Shown one piece after another: positions 35,849-45,209 of a DNA stretch of 64,000 nt (position 1 is the stretch's first letter; each line of letters opens with the position of its first letter). The notes beneath the pieces are model-generated. The model did not search any database, was not told the DNA's origin, and worked only from the letters and a program-made list of their open reading frames with translations. The stretch is from an uncultured bacterium (lineage in GTDB: Bacteria; Cyanobacteriota; Vampirovibrionia; Gastranaerophilales; Gastranaerophilaceae). Location: positions 124,001-188,000 of the forward strand of contig CASGEL010000002.1 of the NCBI GenBank assembly GCA_949300485.1, written 5' to 3'. A program made the position numbers and the translations under genes.

Positions 35849-36454
35849 TTATTTTCCAAAGAGCTTAACAAGGAAAGACACAATTACAAAGACAGTGATA
35901 ATAATGAAGATATAGTTTATCCAGGAACGCTTTAAATCAGCCTCATCAAATGAAGTCATATAAATGTTAAACCCGCAAAGCTTTAAACATTTAATAATAT
36001 CCTGAGCATCAAACCTGTCTTGTATTGCAAATGAAAAACATTCACCAGATTTCATTTTAATTTCGAGAAAAGAATTAAATTCTCCTAGATGTTCAAACAC
36101 ATCCATCCTATCCCTAAACCACCAGGGCCGCTCTGGCGGAGGAAGTGTATCAAAACTCATTTCAGAAATAGCACTAAAAGGAATTTTAAATTTGTTATCA
36201 AAAATCAATAGTTGTTTTGCCCTGTCAACAGTCATAGTCCTATATCCACTGACATCCCAGCGACCAAGCTCAACCCAGACCCAAACAAGCTGTGCAATAT
36301 ATAAACCCACAACAAATATTACAAGTTCAATGCTTTTCATGCATAATCCAAATACAACAAACAAAAATACAATTATCCCCACAACAACCAGAAATAAAGG
36401 ACTATAATACCAACGGTTTCTTACTTGTGGTGACCAGGACAAGATTTCCTGCAT
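35849..36454 (-). CDS. Membrane protein of unknown function
   Basis: A 201-residue protein with two adjacent N-terminal membrane segments (SPLFLVVVGIIVFLFVVFGL and ELVIFVVGLYIAQLVWVWV), a central cytoplasmic domain of alternating strands (TMTVDRAKQLLIFDNKFKIP, NSFLEIKMKSGECFSFAI) and a C-terminal membrane segment. The layout recalls bacterial PH-domain membrane proteins, but the match is not certain. The start is ATG 36454, 8 bases after AAAGGAG; a longer open frame to 36496 lacks a site. It follows lgt by 61 bases. Confidence 0.6.
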   Translation of the reverse strand: MQEILSWSPQVRNRWYYSPLFLVVVGIIVFLFVVFGLCMKSIELVIFVVGLYIAQLVWVWVELGRWDVSGYRTMTVDRAKQLLIFDNKFKIPFSAISEMSFDTLPPPERPWWFRDRMDVFEHLGEFNSFLEIKMKSGECFSFAIQDRFDAQDIIKCLKLCGFNIYMTSFDEADLKRSWINYIFIIITVFVIVSFLVKLFGK

Positions 36455-36515
36455 GATGAATTCTCCTTTAATTAAACTCTCACCATCAGTATACAATTCT
36501 GCCTTAATAAAATAA

Positions 36516-37325
36516 TCATATATTATAAGGATTTTGTCTTCCCTTGCTAAGACAAATTACCATTCCAACAATTCCACTAACAAATAAAATTATTGACATA
36601 ATTTCTGCGATTGGAACCACCCCGATATTCAAAGCACTATCAATTCTAACCCGTTCAATAAAAAATCTTATCAAAGAATATAATGTTAAATATGCAAAAA
36701 ACGGAATGCCACTGAATTTCCTGCCAAATTTAAACAATATAATACTTAAAATCACAAAACCAAATAAGTCTAAAATACTCTCATATAAAAAAGTAGGATG
36801 AAACAGTGAGTAATTTATATACTCCGCAACTCTTCTAGACTCTGGAATAAACACCCCCCAATGTTGTCCTGCAACAGGAAATCCGTAAGCTTCCGAATTA
36901 AAATAGTTGCCCCAACGTCCTATAGCCTGGCCCAAAATAGTGACACAAGACATTGAATCTAATACTCGCATAACTGGAACATTATTCTTTTTTGCAGAAT
37001 AAATCAATGCTAAAACACCTAAAAAAATAGCCCCATGTATTGATAATCCACCCTGCCGTATATCTAGAATTTCAAGAGGATGATTTAGATAATATGAAGG
37101 ATTTAACATACAAAAATAAAGTCTTGCTCCAATAATCCCGGAAATTATAATCAAAGGAGCACAGCTTATTATTACATCCTTCTTAAACCCTACATTTATA
37201 ACATTAAAAAATTTATTTCCGACAATTATTGAAACCAATATAGCGGTTGCCAAAATAATCCCGTACCAGTAAATCGGGAAATTGAATATAGTAAAAGCAA
37301 CAGAAGATGGAGCCGGTATAATCAT
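36516..37325 (-). CDS. lgt: Prolipoprotein diacylglyceryl transferase
   Basis: A 269-residue inner-membrane enzyme that attaches diacylglycerol to the lipobox cysteine of prolipoproteins. It shows the family motif RQGGLSIHGAIFLG and the phosphatidylglycerol-binding signature GQAIGRWGNYFNSEAYG, with about seven membrane segments. ATG 37325 shares its A with the stop codon of the preceding TPR lipoprotein gene (TAATG). The lipoprotein encoded upstream is a likely substrate. Confidence 0.95.
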   Translation of the reverse strand: MIIPAPSSVAFTIFNFPIYWYGIILATAILVSIIVGNKFFNVINVGFKKDVIISCAPLIIISGIIGARLYFCMLNPSYYLNHPLEILDIRQGGLSIHGAIFLGVLALIYSAKKNNVPVMRVLDSMSCVTILGQAIGRWGNYFNSEAYGFPVAGQHWGVFIPESRRVAEYINYSLFHPTFLYESILDLFGFVILSIILFKFGRKFSGIPFFAYLTLYSLIRFFIERVRIDSALNIGVVPIAEIMSIILFVSGIVGMVICLSKGRQNPYNI

Positions 37326-37927
37326 TATTCTTCTTCGGTCAGTACTCCTTTTTTATCTTCTTCTGCGTTTTTACGATCATTAATCTTTTGGATTTGCTCT
37401 TCAACTGCAACTTTATCATCAGCATTTGGCGATAATTCCAAATATTTTTCATAATTTGCAACTGAAGCATTATACAATTCTTCTATAAATTGTTTTTCGT
37501 TATCTCCAAGCTCATACTCTTCTTCAGATACAATGTCTTCAGATTTAGGAGTAAATAAAGTTCCATCAGGATTCATCCTTACAGTTCCCTGCTCCATATC
37601 AACCGCAAGATTATTTTCTGCAGTTGCAAGTGAATAATAAGAATCTGCTACATCAGGCTTCATCTCTATAACCTTTTTATATTCTTCAACCGCATTAACA
37701 TAATCTTCAGCTTTTGTATATACAACAGCAAGATTATAATGCGTTTCAAAAACAGAAGGATCAAGATCAATACTTGATTTCAATCTTTCGATTGCTTGGG
37801 CATAATCACCTTTATCAGCATAAGCTTTTGCCTTATTATTCAAATCCTGAACTGCCAAATTATTTATACATGCAGTAGAAACAACGGCTACGCATAAAAT
37901 ACTTGCAATCAAAAGTACTTTCTTCAT
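37325..37927 (-). CDS. TPR-repeat lipoprotein
   Basis: A 200-residue exported protein. The signal peptide KKVLLIASILCVAVVSTAC ends in a lipobox-like STAC with Cys20, so it is probably lipidated by Lgt encoded immediately downstream with a 1-base overlap. Residues about 26-105 contain TPR units (LNNKAKAYADKGDYAQAIERL, FETHYNLAVVYTKAEDYVNAV, VADSYYSLATAENNLAV), and another helical block is near 148-165. It may organise envelope proteins. TATAAT on the minus strand at 37976-37971 is a likely -10; two TTAACAT copies 11 bases apart lie in the leader. Confidence 0.8.
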   Translation of the reverse strand: MKKVLLIASILCVAVVSTACINNLAVQDLNNKAKAYADKGDYAQAIERLKSSIDLDPSVFETHYNLAVVYTKAEDYVNAVEEYKKVIEMKPDVADSYYSLATAENNLAVDMEQGTVRMNPDGTLFTPKSEDIVSEEEYELGDNEKQFIEELYNASVANYEKYLELSPNADDKVAVEEQIQKINDRKNAEEDKKGVLTEEE

Positions 37928-37941
37928 CTATAACCCCTCTT

Positions 37942-37976
37942 TAAACATGTTAAGCTGATGTTAAACTAATTATAAT
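37942..37976 (-). promoter_or_regulatory. Promoter region with repeated TTAACAT for the TPR lipoprotein-lgt operon
   Basis: The minus strand has TATAAT (37976-37971). About 9 bases further on are two direct copies of TTAACAT spaced 11 bases apart, one helical turn, which resemble a regulator binding pair just after the transcription start. Confidence 0.35.
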
Positions 37977-38044
37977 TTAATAATAAAAATATAGCAAATT
38001 TCATTAATTTAAGTTACAATAATGGAGAAAAAAGGAGAATTTAT

Positions 38045-38320
38045 ATGTCAGATGACAAAGTAGTCAGCCTTGGGGCCAAAAAAAAGTCAATTGCAGATGA
38101 AAAACAACAAGAAGAAAGCAATGGTAAAAATACTGAACTTGTATATTGCAGTTTTTGCGGCAGACCAAATACACAGGTCATAAAAATGGTCAAAGGCCCA
38201 GGGGTTAATATCTGTTCTGAATGTGCTATGATTGCAGTACAATATTTAATTTTGCAGGATAGAATGCCTTCAGCAGAAGCACAGCATATATTAGATGCAT
38301 TTTGGGGGAAGGCAAGATAA
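38045..38320 (+). CDS. Stand-alone ClpX-type C4 zinc-finger protein
   Basis: A 91-residue protein that is nearly all ClpX zinc-binding domain. After a polar 30-residue lead, C35, C38, C57 and C60 (YCSFCGRPNTQ...PGVNICSECAMIAVQYL) match the ClpX N-terminal domain closely, including KMVKGPGVNIC. There is no AAA+ ATPase after it; the frame stops cleanly and the next gene begins 4 bases later. In ClpX this domain dimerises and binds substrates and adaptors such as SspB. A free copy could modulate ClpX or bind other partners. A GGAG site precedes ATG 38045. clpP is 7 kb downstream. Confidence 0.8.
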   Translation: MSDDKVVSLGAKKKSIADEKQQEESNGKNTELVYCSFCGRPNTQVIKMVKGPGVNICSECAMIAVQYLILQDRMPSAEAQHILDAFWGKAR

Positions 38321-38324
38321 GTAA

Positions 38325-39926
38325 ATGACAGGGGCAAAATTTAAACAGCTTAATCCTTTTGAATTAAAATCTGCCATTACAAATTTATTAAACAAAATAA
38401 ATTCTGTAAATGACATTACAAATTGTCTTGCAGACTTTGAAATGTTGGAAAATCAAGAAGATAAAAAAGTCATTTCCAAAATTCTGTTTAAAGAACTTGT
38501 CAATGCAAATCCAGATAAAATTTCTGTAATTTGTTTTATGCTTGAACATTACGTACCTAAATCAGAATTGATAAATAAATTATGGGAAACATTAAAAAAT
38601 AAAACTCTGCAAACTGAAGTCAAAATCACTATCCTGAATTTACTGAGAGAACTTGATGCGGATTGGTCATACGAATCTTGCGAAGAATATCTTGATGATG
38701 CCCAATCCTTATTAGATGAAAACACAAAACATCTTCTAAATTCAGCAGTTATAAATCCGGAAGTTCAGATTGATTTTATGGACTTTTTAGCATCAATTAG
38801 AGCCCAAGATAAAATAACACTTCTAAATTCCTTAAGTGAAGATTTTTCATCAGATGCACTTGCAAATATTTTAATTCCAGTTTTTGTTTCAGAACCAGAT
38901 TCGCCTGCAGGTAAAGAAGCTTTAAAATTACTGGGAAACACAAAATCTCAACTTGCATTACACGTTCTTGAACAAATGGAAAAATTAACTCATGGAGAAT
39001 TAAAACAGAACATAAAAAAAAGTCTTTCTACATTAAAAATTTCAGGAATTAGAGAAGATAATACTAAAGAGTTCTATAAAAAAATACTATCCGACAGTAA
39101 ACCGCAAAAATTTTATATAACTTACCCTGATGGACACAGCGATCAAGCTTTAATTTTTACAAGAATAACAAAAGATAAAAAAATCCGATTTGTATCTATC
39201 GTTATCAATGTTGAAACAGGAATTAAAGATTGTTTTGGGTTTTTCGAGATTTCCCAGTTTGAATGCGACAAAATATTAGAAAGATTTCTGCGAGATGAAA
39301 AAACCGTTGATATAAATCCTGAATCCTTTAAAACAATACTTTATAATGCAGAATTAACAACAATTAAAAAGAATAATAACCAATGGAAACTTCCTTATGA
39401 ATATATTTGCTGGAAAAACCTTTTGGTAGATATTGATTTTGATGAACAAACAGTAGAAGAAATTCTACAAGAACACGTTCTCGCTCAAAAAGTAACAGTT
39501 AAAGATATTGAAAAACTTGAACAGTTAAAAATTTCAGCACATTGGTTTCTGGATTACCAATACAGCGACGAATTTGAAAATGCTCTGAAAGATTTAAAAA
39601 ACGAACAAAATCTTGACAACTGGGTAAGCAAACATCTTGATACAATTTTTTATCCGGAAGAACAACAAAGCTGGACAAAAAAACTTTTAATAGCTGCATA
39701 TATTAAATTTGCAATCGGAAAAGATGAAGAAGCTCAAATTTTATATGGAATGGCTCTGGACGAAAAAATAAAATACGAACTATTCAAGAATATATTACAG
39801 CGCAGTATATATGAATATCTTATGCTTATAAAATACAACAAAAATATAAACGGTAACGAATTCACAATTGAAGATATCAATACCAAAATCGAGTATATTG
39901 AACAAAAGTGGGTGCAGCATGTATAA
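38325..39926 (+). CDS. Large helical-repeat protein of unknown function
   Basis: A 533-residue soluble protein. The first ~240 residues look like HEAT-type paired helices (ISVICFMLEHYVPKSELINKLWETL, VKITILNLLRELDADW, KEALKLLGNTKSQLALHVLEQ). A beta-rich middle follows (QKFYITYPDGHSDQALIFTRI, IRFVSIVINVETGIKDCFGFF), then more helices. No signal peptide or enzyme motif is seen. It starts 4 bases after the ClpX-type zinc-finger gene, and its last 8 bases overlap ruvX, so all three are translationally linked. Confidence 0.65.
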   Translation: MTGAKFKQLNPFELKSAITNLLNKINSVNDITNCLADFEMLENQEDKKVISKILFKELVNANPDKISVICFMLEHYVPKSELINKLWETLKNKTLQTEVKITILNLLRELDADWSYESCEEYLDDAQSLLDENTKHLLNSAVINPEVQIDFMDFLASIRAQDKITLLNSLSEDFSSDALANILIPVFVSEPDSPAGKEALKLLGNTKSQLALHVLEQMEKLTHGELKQNIKKSLSTLKISGIREDNTKEFYKKILSDSKPQKFYITYPDGHSDQALIFTRITKDKKIRFVSIVINVETGIKDCFGFFEISQFECDKILERFLRDEKTVDINPESFKTILYNAELTTIKKNNNQWKLPYEYICWKNLLVDIDFDEQTVEEILQEHVLAQKVTVKDIEKLEQLKISAHWFLDYQYSDEFENALKDLKNEQNLDNWVSKHLDTIFYPEEQQSWTKKLLIAAYIKFAIGKDEEAQILYGMALDEKIKYELFKNILQRSIYEYLMLIKYNKNINGNEFTIEDINTKIEYIEQKWVQHV

Positions 39927-40323
39927 AGTAATGGCTCTTGATATTGGGACAAAACGAATTGGAATCGCCCTAAGCGATTATCTTTTAATGACTGCAAACG
40001 GCCACTCATATATTCAAAGAGAACCTGAACAAAGTGCACTTAAAACAATCGAAAAAATTGCAAAAGAAAATAATGTAAAAAAAATTGTAGTGGGAATTCC
40101 ATTGAATATGGATGATACAAAGGGATTTCAAGCAAAAAATTGTGAAGATTTTGCCGCAAAAATTCAAGGATATGAGATAATATATGAAGATGAACGACTA
40201 ACATCTGAAACAGCAGAAGAAAATTTGCGACAAAAAAAAATAAATTTTAGAAAAGACAAAGGTCTGGTTGATATTGAAAGTGCTTGTATTATACTAGAAC
40301 AATACCTGTCACGAAATAATTAA
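39919..40323 (+). CDS. ruvX: YqgF/RuvX-family Holliday-junction resolvase-like nuclease (pre-16S rRNA nuclease)
   Basis: A 134-residue RNase H-fold protein. Motifs are MALDIGTKRIGIALSD (first catalytic Asp), KIVVGIPLNMDD, YEDERLTSETAEE (catalytic Glu) and KGLVDIESACIILEQYL (last Asp). YqgF is essential in many bacteria and trims the 5' end of pre-16S rRNA. ATG 39919 gives the typical MYKVMALDIG start behind GGGTG; a frame from 39868 is inside the upstream gene. It overlaps the preceding gene by 8 bases and is followed by a DUF1292 gene, the same order as yrrK-yrzB in Firmicutes. Confidence 0.9.
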   Translation: MYKVMALDIGTKRIGIALSDYLLMTANGHSYIQREPEQSALKTIEKIAKENNVKKIVVGIPLNMDDTKGFQAKNCEDFAAKIQGYEIIYEDERLTSETAEENLRQKKINFRKDKGLVDIESACIILEQYLSRNN

Positions 40324-40343
40324 TAAAAAAGGAGAAAATAAAC

Positions 40344-40616
40344 ATGCCTGAAGAAAATGACAACTTAATTGAAATCGTAGATGAAGACGGAACAACAATC
40401 AAATGCGAATTATATGATATAATTGAATTTGAAGATAAACAATATGCATTGCTTGTTGAAGCAGATTCAGACGAAGAAGAACCTGAAGTAGTATTAATGA
40501 GATACTTGGAAGAAGGGGAAGAAAGCTATTTTGAAACAATTGATAATGATGAAGAATTTGAAAAAGTTTCACAATACGTTGAAAGTTTGGAAGAAGAAGG
40601 TACTGACGAAGAATAA
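40344..40616 (+). CDS. DUF1292 (YrzB-like) acidic protein
   Basis: A 90-residue very acidic protein matching the DUF1292/YrzB family: NLIEIVDEDGTTIKCELYDI, then IEFEDKQYALLVEADSDEEE and EVVLMRYLEEGEESYFETI, followed by an acidic helix. The function is unknown, but the gene lies next to ruvX in many genomes. GGAG precedes ATG 40344. It ends 11 bases before the TTG of the next gene. Confidence 0.85.
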   Translation: MPEENDNLIEIVDEDGTTIKCELYDIIEFEDKQYALLVEADSDEEEPEVVLMRYLEEGEESYFETIDNDEEFEKVSQYVESLEEEGTDEE

Positions 40617-40627
40617 GGAATTACATT

Positions 40628-41992
40628 TTGTTTGAAAAATTCACTGAAAAGGCTGTAAATGTCATAGTAGAAGCGCAAAATATAGCAATCTACGATCATT
40701 CTGATAAAGTTTTATCAGAACATTTGCTTTTGGCTTTAATAAAAGAAACAAAAGGATTTTGCGCAAAAATCTTTAAAACATACAATATTACATATGAAAG
40801 ACTTGCCTCAGAAATCTATATGTCTTTAAATATAGAAGAAGCAGATATGACATCTGCAATCCCTTTCAGTGAAGATTTTAAACGTATATTGACAAAAACA
40901 ATGGAGTTGATAGAACAATCCGGAAGTCCAACGGTTCACTATGAACACCTGGTGCTAGCTGCAATAACAGATACCCAATCAAAAATTCCTCAGTATCTTG
41001 AAAATTTAGGATTTGACATAGAAAAATCAAAACCGTTAATTGAAAAACTTGTCCAACGAAAGGTAAAAAAAGATTTTCATCCGGAACTTGCAGAAAATAA
41101 AGAGCCTGATATAAACCTCACACAAGAAACAGATTCGTTATTTGACAATGAAAAATCTTCCAAAATTTTTGAACGTGCTGTTGCAAAATTATCAACCTCA
41201 AATTATGAAATATTGGGAACAGAACAAATAGTTTCATCAATCCTTGAAGATAAAAATTCAGACTTAACCAAAATTTTGGCGCAATTCGGAATAACAGAAG
41301 AAGCTTTTGAAGAGAAACTATCTCACATACAATCAAGACAAGAAGAATACGGTGGCAGGCAGGTTGTATTTACTCCAAATGCATTCACAGCAATGAGTCT
41401 TGCTCTTCAAACCGCAAAGGAACTTGGTTCTTCTGAAGTATTACCAGAACATATGATTCTCGGACTATTAAAAACAAAAAAAGGGCTTGCATATAAAATA
41501 TTTAAAGAATTTAAAATAAATGATGATGATTTAGCACACAAAATCATAAAACCTATTGAAAAAGAAATGCCGGAAACTCTTACGATACTAAGACTTGCAA
41601 AACAAGAAGCAAGGAATATCGGCAGAGGTGTTGTCGGAACAGAAATGTTTTTGTTAGGAATTATCGCAGAAGGAACCGGAGTCGGAGCAATTGTACTAAA
41701 AGAACTTGAAATAAATATCAAAGATGCAAGAATTATTGTTGAAAAAATAATCGGCGGAGAAAACGAATACTTTGATAATGAAGTTATTTTTACCAAAAGA
41801 GCAAAACGAGTTCTTGAAACAGCTTGGGAACATGCTAAAAAAGCGAACAAAACTAAAATTGAATCTTCAGACCTGTTATGGGCCATAACTACTGAACCGG
41901 ATTCATTAGCAATGCAGGCCTTAGAGCAACTTGGAACTGATGTTGTTGAAATCAGAGAAGGAATAAAAAAACATATTGCCAATCAGCAATAA
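40628..41992 (+). CDS. Stand-alone protein of repeated Clp N-domains (no ATPase)
   Basis: A 454-residue protein built from six Clp N half-motifs, or three double Clp N-domains, near 1-68, 80-145, 174-235, 246-307, 318-378 and 386-450. Characteristic stretches are MFEKFTEKAVNVIVEAQNIA, SEHLLLALIKETKGF, LPEHMILGLLKTKKGLAYKI and VGTEMFLLGIIAEGTGVGAIV. Walker motifs are absent. In ClpA/ClpC the single N-domain recruits adaptors and substrates; a free tandem of three could act as an adaptor platform or a decoy. The start is TTG 40628, 8 bases after AAGGA. It is followed by tilS after 6 bases. Confidence 0.8.
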   Translation: MFEKFTEKAVNVIVEAQNIAIYDHSDKVLSEHLLLALIKETKGFCAKIFKTYNITYERLASEIYMSLNIEEADMTSAIPFSEDFKRILTKTMELIEQSGSPTVHYEHLVLAAITDTQSKIPQYLENLGFDIEKSKPLIEKLVQRKVKKDFHPELAENKEPDINLTQETDSLFDNEKSSKIFERAVAKLSTSNYEILGTEQIVSSILEDKNSDLTKILAQFGITEEAFEEKLSHIQSRQEEYGGRQVVFTPNAFTAMSLALQTAKELGSSEVLPEHMILGLLKTKKGLAYKIFKEFKINDDDLAHKIIKPIEKEMPETLTILRLAKQEARNIGRGVVGTEMFLLGIIAEGTGVGAIVLKELEINIKDARIIVEKIIGGENEYFDNEVIFTKRAKRVLETAWEHAKKANKTKIESSDLLWAITTEPDSLAMQALEQLGTDVVEIREGIKKHIANQQ

Positions 41993-41998
41993 CGTATT

Positions 41999-43339
41999 AT
42001 GAATAAAATTCACCAAACAATTAAATCCTTTTTAGCGAATTACGATTTAAATAAACCGGATTTAATTTTACTTGTAGCATTTTCCGGTGGATTTGATTCT
42101 ATGTGTTTACTAAACGGATTAAAAAAAGTTTCTGAAAACAAAATTGTTGCAATCCATCTAAACCATAACTGGAGAGGTGAGGAAAGCGATAAAGAAGAAG
42201 AAAATTGTAAAAACTTTTGCCAATCTATCGGAGTCGAAATTTACTGCGAAAAATTACCATCTGATATTCCGCACACAGAAACAGCAGCAAGAAATGCCAG
42301 ATATAAATTCTTTGAAAAATGCAGTAAAAAATTCAAAAGCAATATAATATTCACCGCTCATAATAAAAATGATAACACAGAAACTTTAGTATACAGATTA
42401 TGTATTGGAACAGGAACATCCGGGTTACAGGGAATATCTCCGCGCCGCGATAAATTTTACAGACCACTTTTAGATATCACAAGACAAGAAATAGAAAAAT
42501 ACTGTCAGGAAAACAACTTAAAGCCAAATACTGACAGCTCAAATTATGATATCAAATATAAAAGAAATTTTATCAGAGCAAAAATAATGCCATTGCTTCA
42601 AGAAATTAATCCAAATGCAGTTGAATCAATAAACTCGTTATCCAGAGTCGCACAAGAGGAAAATGAAATAATCAATGAATATACAAATAAAATTTTAGAT
42701 AAAATCACCGAAAATAATAAAATAAAGACATCTAAATTCTTAAATTTGTCAGAAGCACTACAAAAAAGAATTATCTACAACCTTTTTACAACAAATAATC
42801 TTGATTACGACAGGACAAAAATTTTAAATATTTTAAACTTTATAAAAGAAAATTCAAATTCAAAATCGGGAAAAACCTGTTCTCTAACAACCAATTTATG
42901 GATTTTTACAAGTGATAAGCATATTGAAATTGTAGAAAAACAAGTCAAGCATTATCCATATTTTCATATTACAAAAGAGGGTCGCTATGAAAACAACGGC
43001 TGCATTTTTGAACTGGAAAAGTTTGACAAAAATGTAATAAAATATCCTAACGAGACTGATAATACAGCATATGTCAATCTATCTCGAATCCCTATTGATT
43101 TTGAAATCAGACCGAGAATAAAAGGTGATATAATACAACCGTTTGGACTTGACGGAACACAAAAGTTAAAAAAATATCTTAATGCAAGAAAAATACCTAA
43201 CCACGAAAAAGACTCACTGTTATTTTTAGCACAAGGTCATGAAATTTTGTGGGCTATAAATCTAGGTCTTAGTGATAAAATAAAAGTAGTTTCAAAACCT
43301 ACTCACAGAATGAAGTTTTACAAAAAAGAGGGCTTATAA
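41999..43339 (+). CDS. tilS: tRNA(Ile)-lysidine synthase
   Basis: A 446-residue PP-loop ATPase that converts C34 of the tRNA-Ile CAU anticodon to lysidine. The P-loop is FSGGFDSMCLLNGL (28-41). HNWRGEESDKEEENC and FTAHNKNDNTETLVYRLC are conserved, and a C-terminal substrate-binding domain with RPRIKGD and LKKYLNARKIPNHEKD completes it. Starts 6 bases after the Clp-N gene and its TAA is followed directly by the hpt ATG. The tilS-hpt pair is found in many bacteria. Confidence 0.93.
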   Translation: MNKIHQTIKSFLANYDLNKPDLILLVAFSGGFDSMCLLNGLKKVSENKIVAIHLNHNWRGEESDKEEENCKNFCQSIGVEIYCEKLPSDIPHTETAARNARYKFFEKCSKKFKSNIIFTAHNKNDNTETLVYRLCIGTGTSGLQGISPRRDKFYRPLLDITRQEIEKYCQENNLKPNTDSSNYDIKYKRNFIRAKIMPLLQEINPNAVESINSLSRVAQEENEIINEYTNKILDKITENNKIKTSKFLNLSEALQKRIIYNLFTTNNLDYDRTKILNILNFIKENSNSKSGKTCSLTTNLWIFTSDKHIEIVEKQVKHYPYFHITKEGRYENNGCIFELEKFDKNVIKYPNETDNTAYVNLSRIPIDFEIRPRIKGDIIQPFGLDGTQKLKKYLNARKIPNHEKDSLLFLAQGHEILWAINLGLSDKIKVVSKPTHRMKFYKKEGL

Positions 43340-43873
43340 ATGGAAATTAAAATTGAAGATTTAAAAGTGTTATTCAGCGAAGAACAACTCCAAAAACGTA
43401 TAAAAGAACTAGCTCAAGAAATGAACGAATTTTACAAAGGAGAAGAAGTAGTTGCAATATGCGTATTAAAAGGTGCTGTTATGTTTGCGGTGGACTTGGT
43501 TAAACATCTTGAAATGCCTTTAAAAATGGAATTTATAAGACTTTCAAGTTACGGTTCATCAACTTCAACTTCAGGAAAAGTTAATGCAGTTGATATTAAG
43601 CTTCCTAATCTTAACGGAAAAAATGTTCTTATAATAGAAGATATTGTTGATACAGGATTAACCGCAAAATTCCTGATAGACTTTATGGGGGTAAATTTTA
43701 ACGTTAAATCATTAAAATTCTGTTCGCTTTTAGATAAAAAAATAACTCGAAAAGTAGATATAGAGCCAGATTATTACGGATTTGAAGTTGATGATAAGTT
43801 TGTTGTTGGCTACGGATTAGATTACGACGGATACTACAGGAACCTGAGATATATAGGCTATAAAGAATTATAA
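43340..43873 (+). CDS. hpt: Hypoxanthine phosphoribosyltransferase
   Basis: A 177-residue purine-salvage enzyme that converts hypoxanthine or guanine to the nucleotide with PRPP. The PRPP loop is VLIIEDIVDTGLTAKFLID. The flexible-loop region IRLSSYGSSTSTSGKV and the C-terminal EVDDKFVVGYGLDYDGYYRNL are diagnostic. ATG directly follows the tilS stop. The gene order tilS-hpt matches Firmicutes, where ftsH comes next; here a histidine kinase follows instead. Confidence 0.95.
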   Translation: MEIKIEDLKVLFSEEQLQKRIKELAQEMNEFYKGEEVVAICVLKGAVMFAVDLVKHLEMPLKMEFIRLSSYGSSTSTSGKVNAVDIKLPNLNGKNVLIIEDIVDTGLTAKFLIDFMGVNFNVKSLKFCSLLDKKITRKVDIEPDYYGFEVDDKFVVGYGLDYDGYYRNLRYIGYKEL

Positions 43874-43893
43874 AAATCTATTTGGAGAATAAA

Positions 43894-45123
43894 TTGTTTA
43901 AAAATGCAGTTGAAAAAATCAATAAATTTTATGACCTTGATTTGAGTAAAAATACGCATGCAGATGAAATGTTTGATGTTTTACACGAAATAATCAAGTT
44001 TGATTCTGCTGCAATATTTTATCTTACTCCAAACAGGCTCAGCCTCGAATACGGAAAAAATTTTGAAATTTTTGAAGATATAAAAATTTCTGACAAATTA
44101 TCTGAAAATATTTATGATGAAAATCAGGAAATCTTATCTGATGAAATAAAAAAAATTCTCAACATTTCAATTCCAGGATTTTTATGCTCAAGACTATCTG
44201 TAAAAAATGCGACATTAGGAATTTTAATTATTGAACGAAAAGAGAATGAATTTTCATTTGATGAAAAGTTGATATTTAAAACTTGTGCCAAAATAATTGC
44301 AAATCTAATCAAAGATCTTGAATTATCAAAGGTTTTAAAAATGCAGGTCAAAGCAATGGAGGAAGGGCTTATTGAGACTCATCAGGCTTATGAAACAATA
44401 AAAAAACAAAATAAAAAAATTAAATCTGATGAAAAGTTACAAAACCAATTTATTGCAAATATATCACATGACTTGCGTACTCCACTAAACTCAATTATCG
44501 GATTTTCGGAAGCTCTTGCAGGAAAATTATTCGGAGAACTTAACAGCAAACAGCAAGAGTATATAGAGGATATCAGAATATCCGGAATAAGACTCCTAGG
44601 CATGATTAATGAAGTTCTTGATATCGCAAAAATTGAATCTCATACGATAAAATTAAATTGCTCTATTGTAAACCTAAATTCATTAATAGATGAAGTATGT
44701 AATATTTTAAAGCCTCTTTTAGAAAAAAAACATTTACAAATAACAAAAAAAATTGATACAGATATAATATTTACAGCTGATTATACAAAATTACAACAGA
44801 TATTATTTAATATTTTAGGCAATGCAATAAAATTTTCTGACGAAAACTCTGAAATAAAAATTGAAGCCTATAAAACAATAAAAGATATAATAATAAAAAT
44901 CTCCGATTATGGAATAGGAATTGAAAAAAAATATCACAAAAAAATATTCAAAAAATTCTTCCAAATCAGTAAAAACAATTCATCACCCGAAGCATCAACA
45001 GGACTTGGCCTTACAATAGCAAAAGAATTCATTAAACTCCATAACGGCCAAATTACGCTTGAAAGTGAACCTAACAAAGGAACAACCTTTATTATTTCAA
45101 TCCCACATATCACAGAAGGCTAA
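43894..45123 (+). CDS. Soluble sensor histidine kinase with GAF-like domain
   Basis: A 409-residue kinase with no membrane segment. Residues about 20-145 look like a GAF sensor (FDVLHEIIKFDSAAIFYLTP, RLSVKNATLGILIIERKENE). A coiled coil follows, then HisKA with the phospho-acceptor His192 (FIANISHDLRTPLNSIIGFS) and a HATPase domain with N-box ILGNAIKFSDENS, KISDYGIGIEKK and TGLGLTIAKEFI. The start is TTG 43894, 6 bases after GGAG; the frame also opens at TTG 43882, which lies before that site. It follows hpt by 20 bases. No response regulator is adjacent, so its partner is elsewhere. Confidence 0.85.
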   Translation: MFKNAVEKINKFYDLDLSKNTHADEMFDVLHEIIKFDSAAIFYLTPNRLSLEYGKNFEIFEDIKISDKLSENIYDENQEILSDEIKKILNISIPGFLCSRLSVKNATLGILIIERKENEFSFDEKLIFKTCAKIIANLIKDLELSKVLKMQVKAMEEGLIETHQAYETIKKQNKKIKSDEKLQNQFIANISHDLRTPLNSIIGFSEALAGKLFGELNSKQQEYIEDIRISGIRLLGMINEVLDIAKIESHTIKLNCSIVNLNSLIDEVCNILKPLLEKKHLQITKKIDTDIIFTADYTKLQQILFNILGNAIKFSDENSEIKIEAYKTIKDIIIKISDYGIGIEKKYHKKIFKKFFQISKNNSSPEASTGLGLTIAKEFIKLHNGQITLESEPNKGTTFIISIPHITEG

Positions 45124-45209
45124 TAAATTGTTTTATATTTTAATATACTAGATTGATATCCAGAATAAGATTTTTGTAGTATAATTTCTGCAGAAAAGGA
45201 GAGTTGTAA

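Noticed and set aside
41407-41982. A 191-codon minus-strand frame inside the Clp N-domain gene
   Set aside because: It is antisense to clear Clp N motifs, is Ser/Ile-rich in the way of reverse-frame shadows and has no ribosome site.
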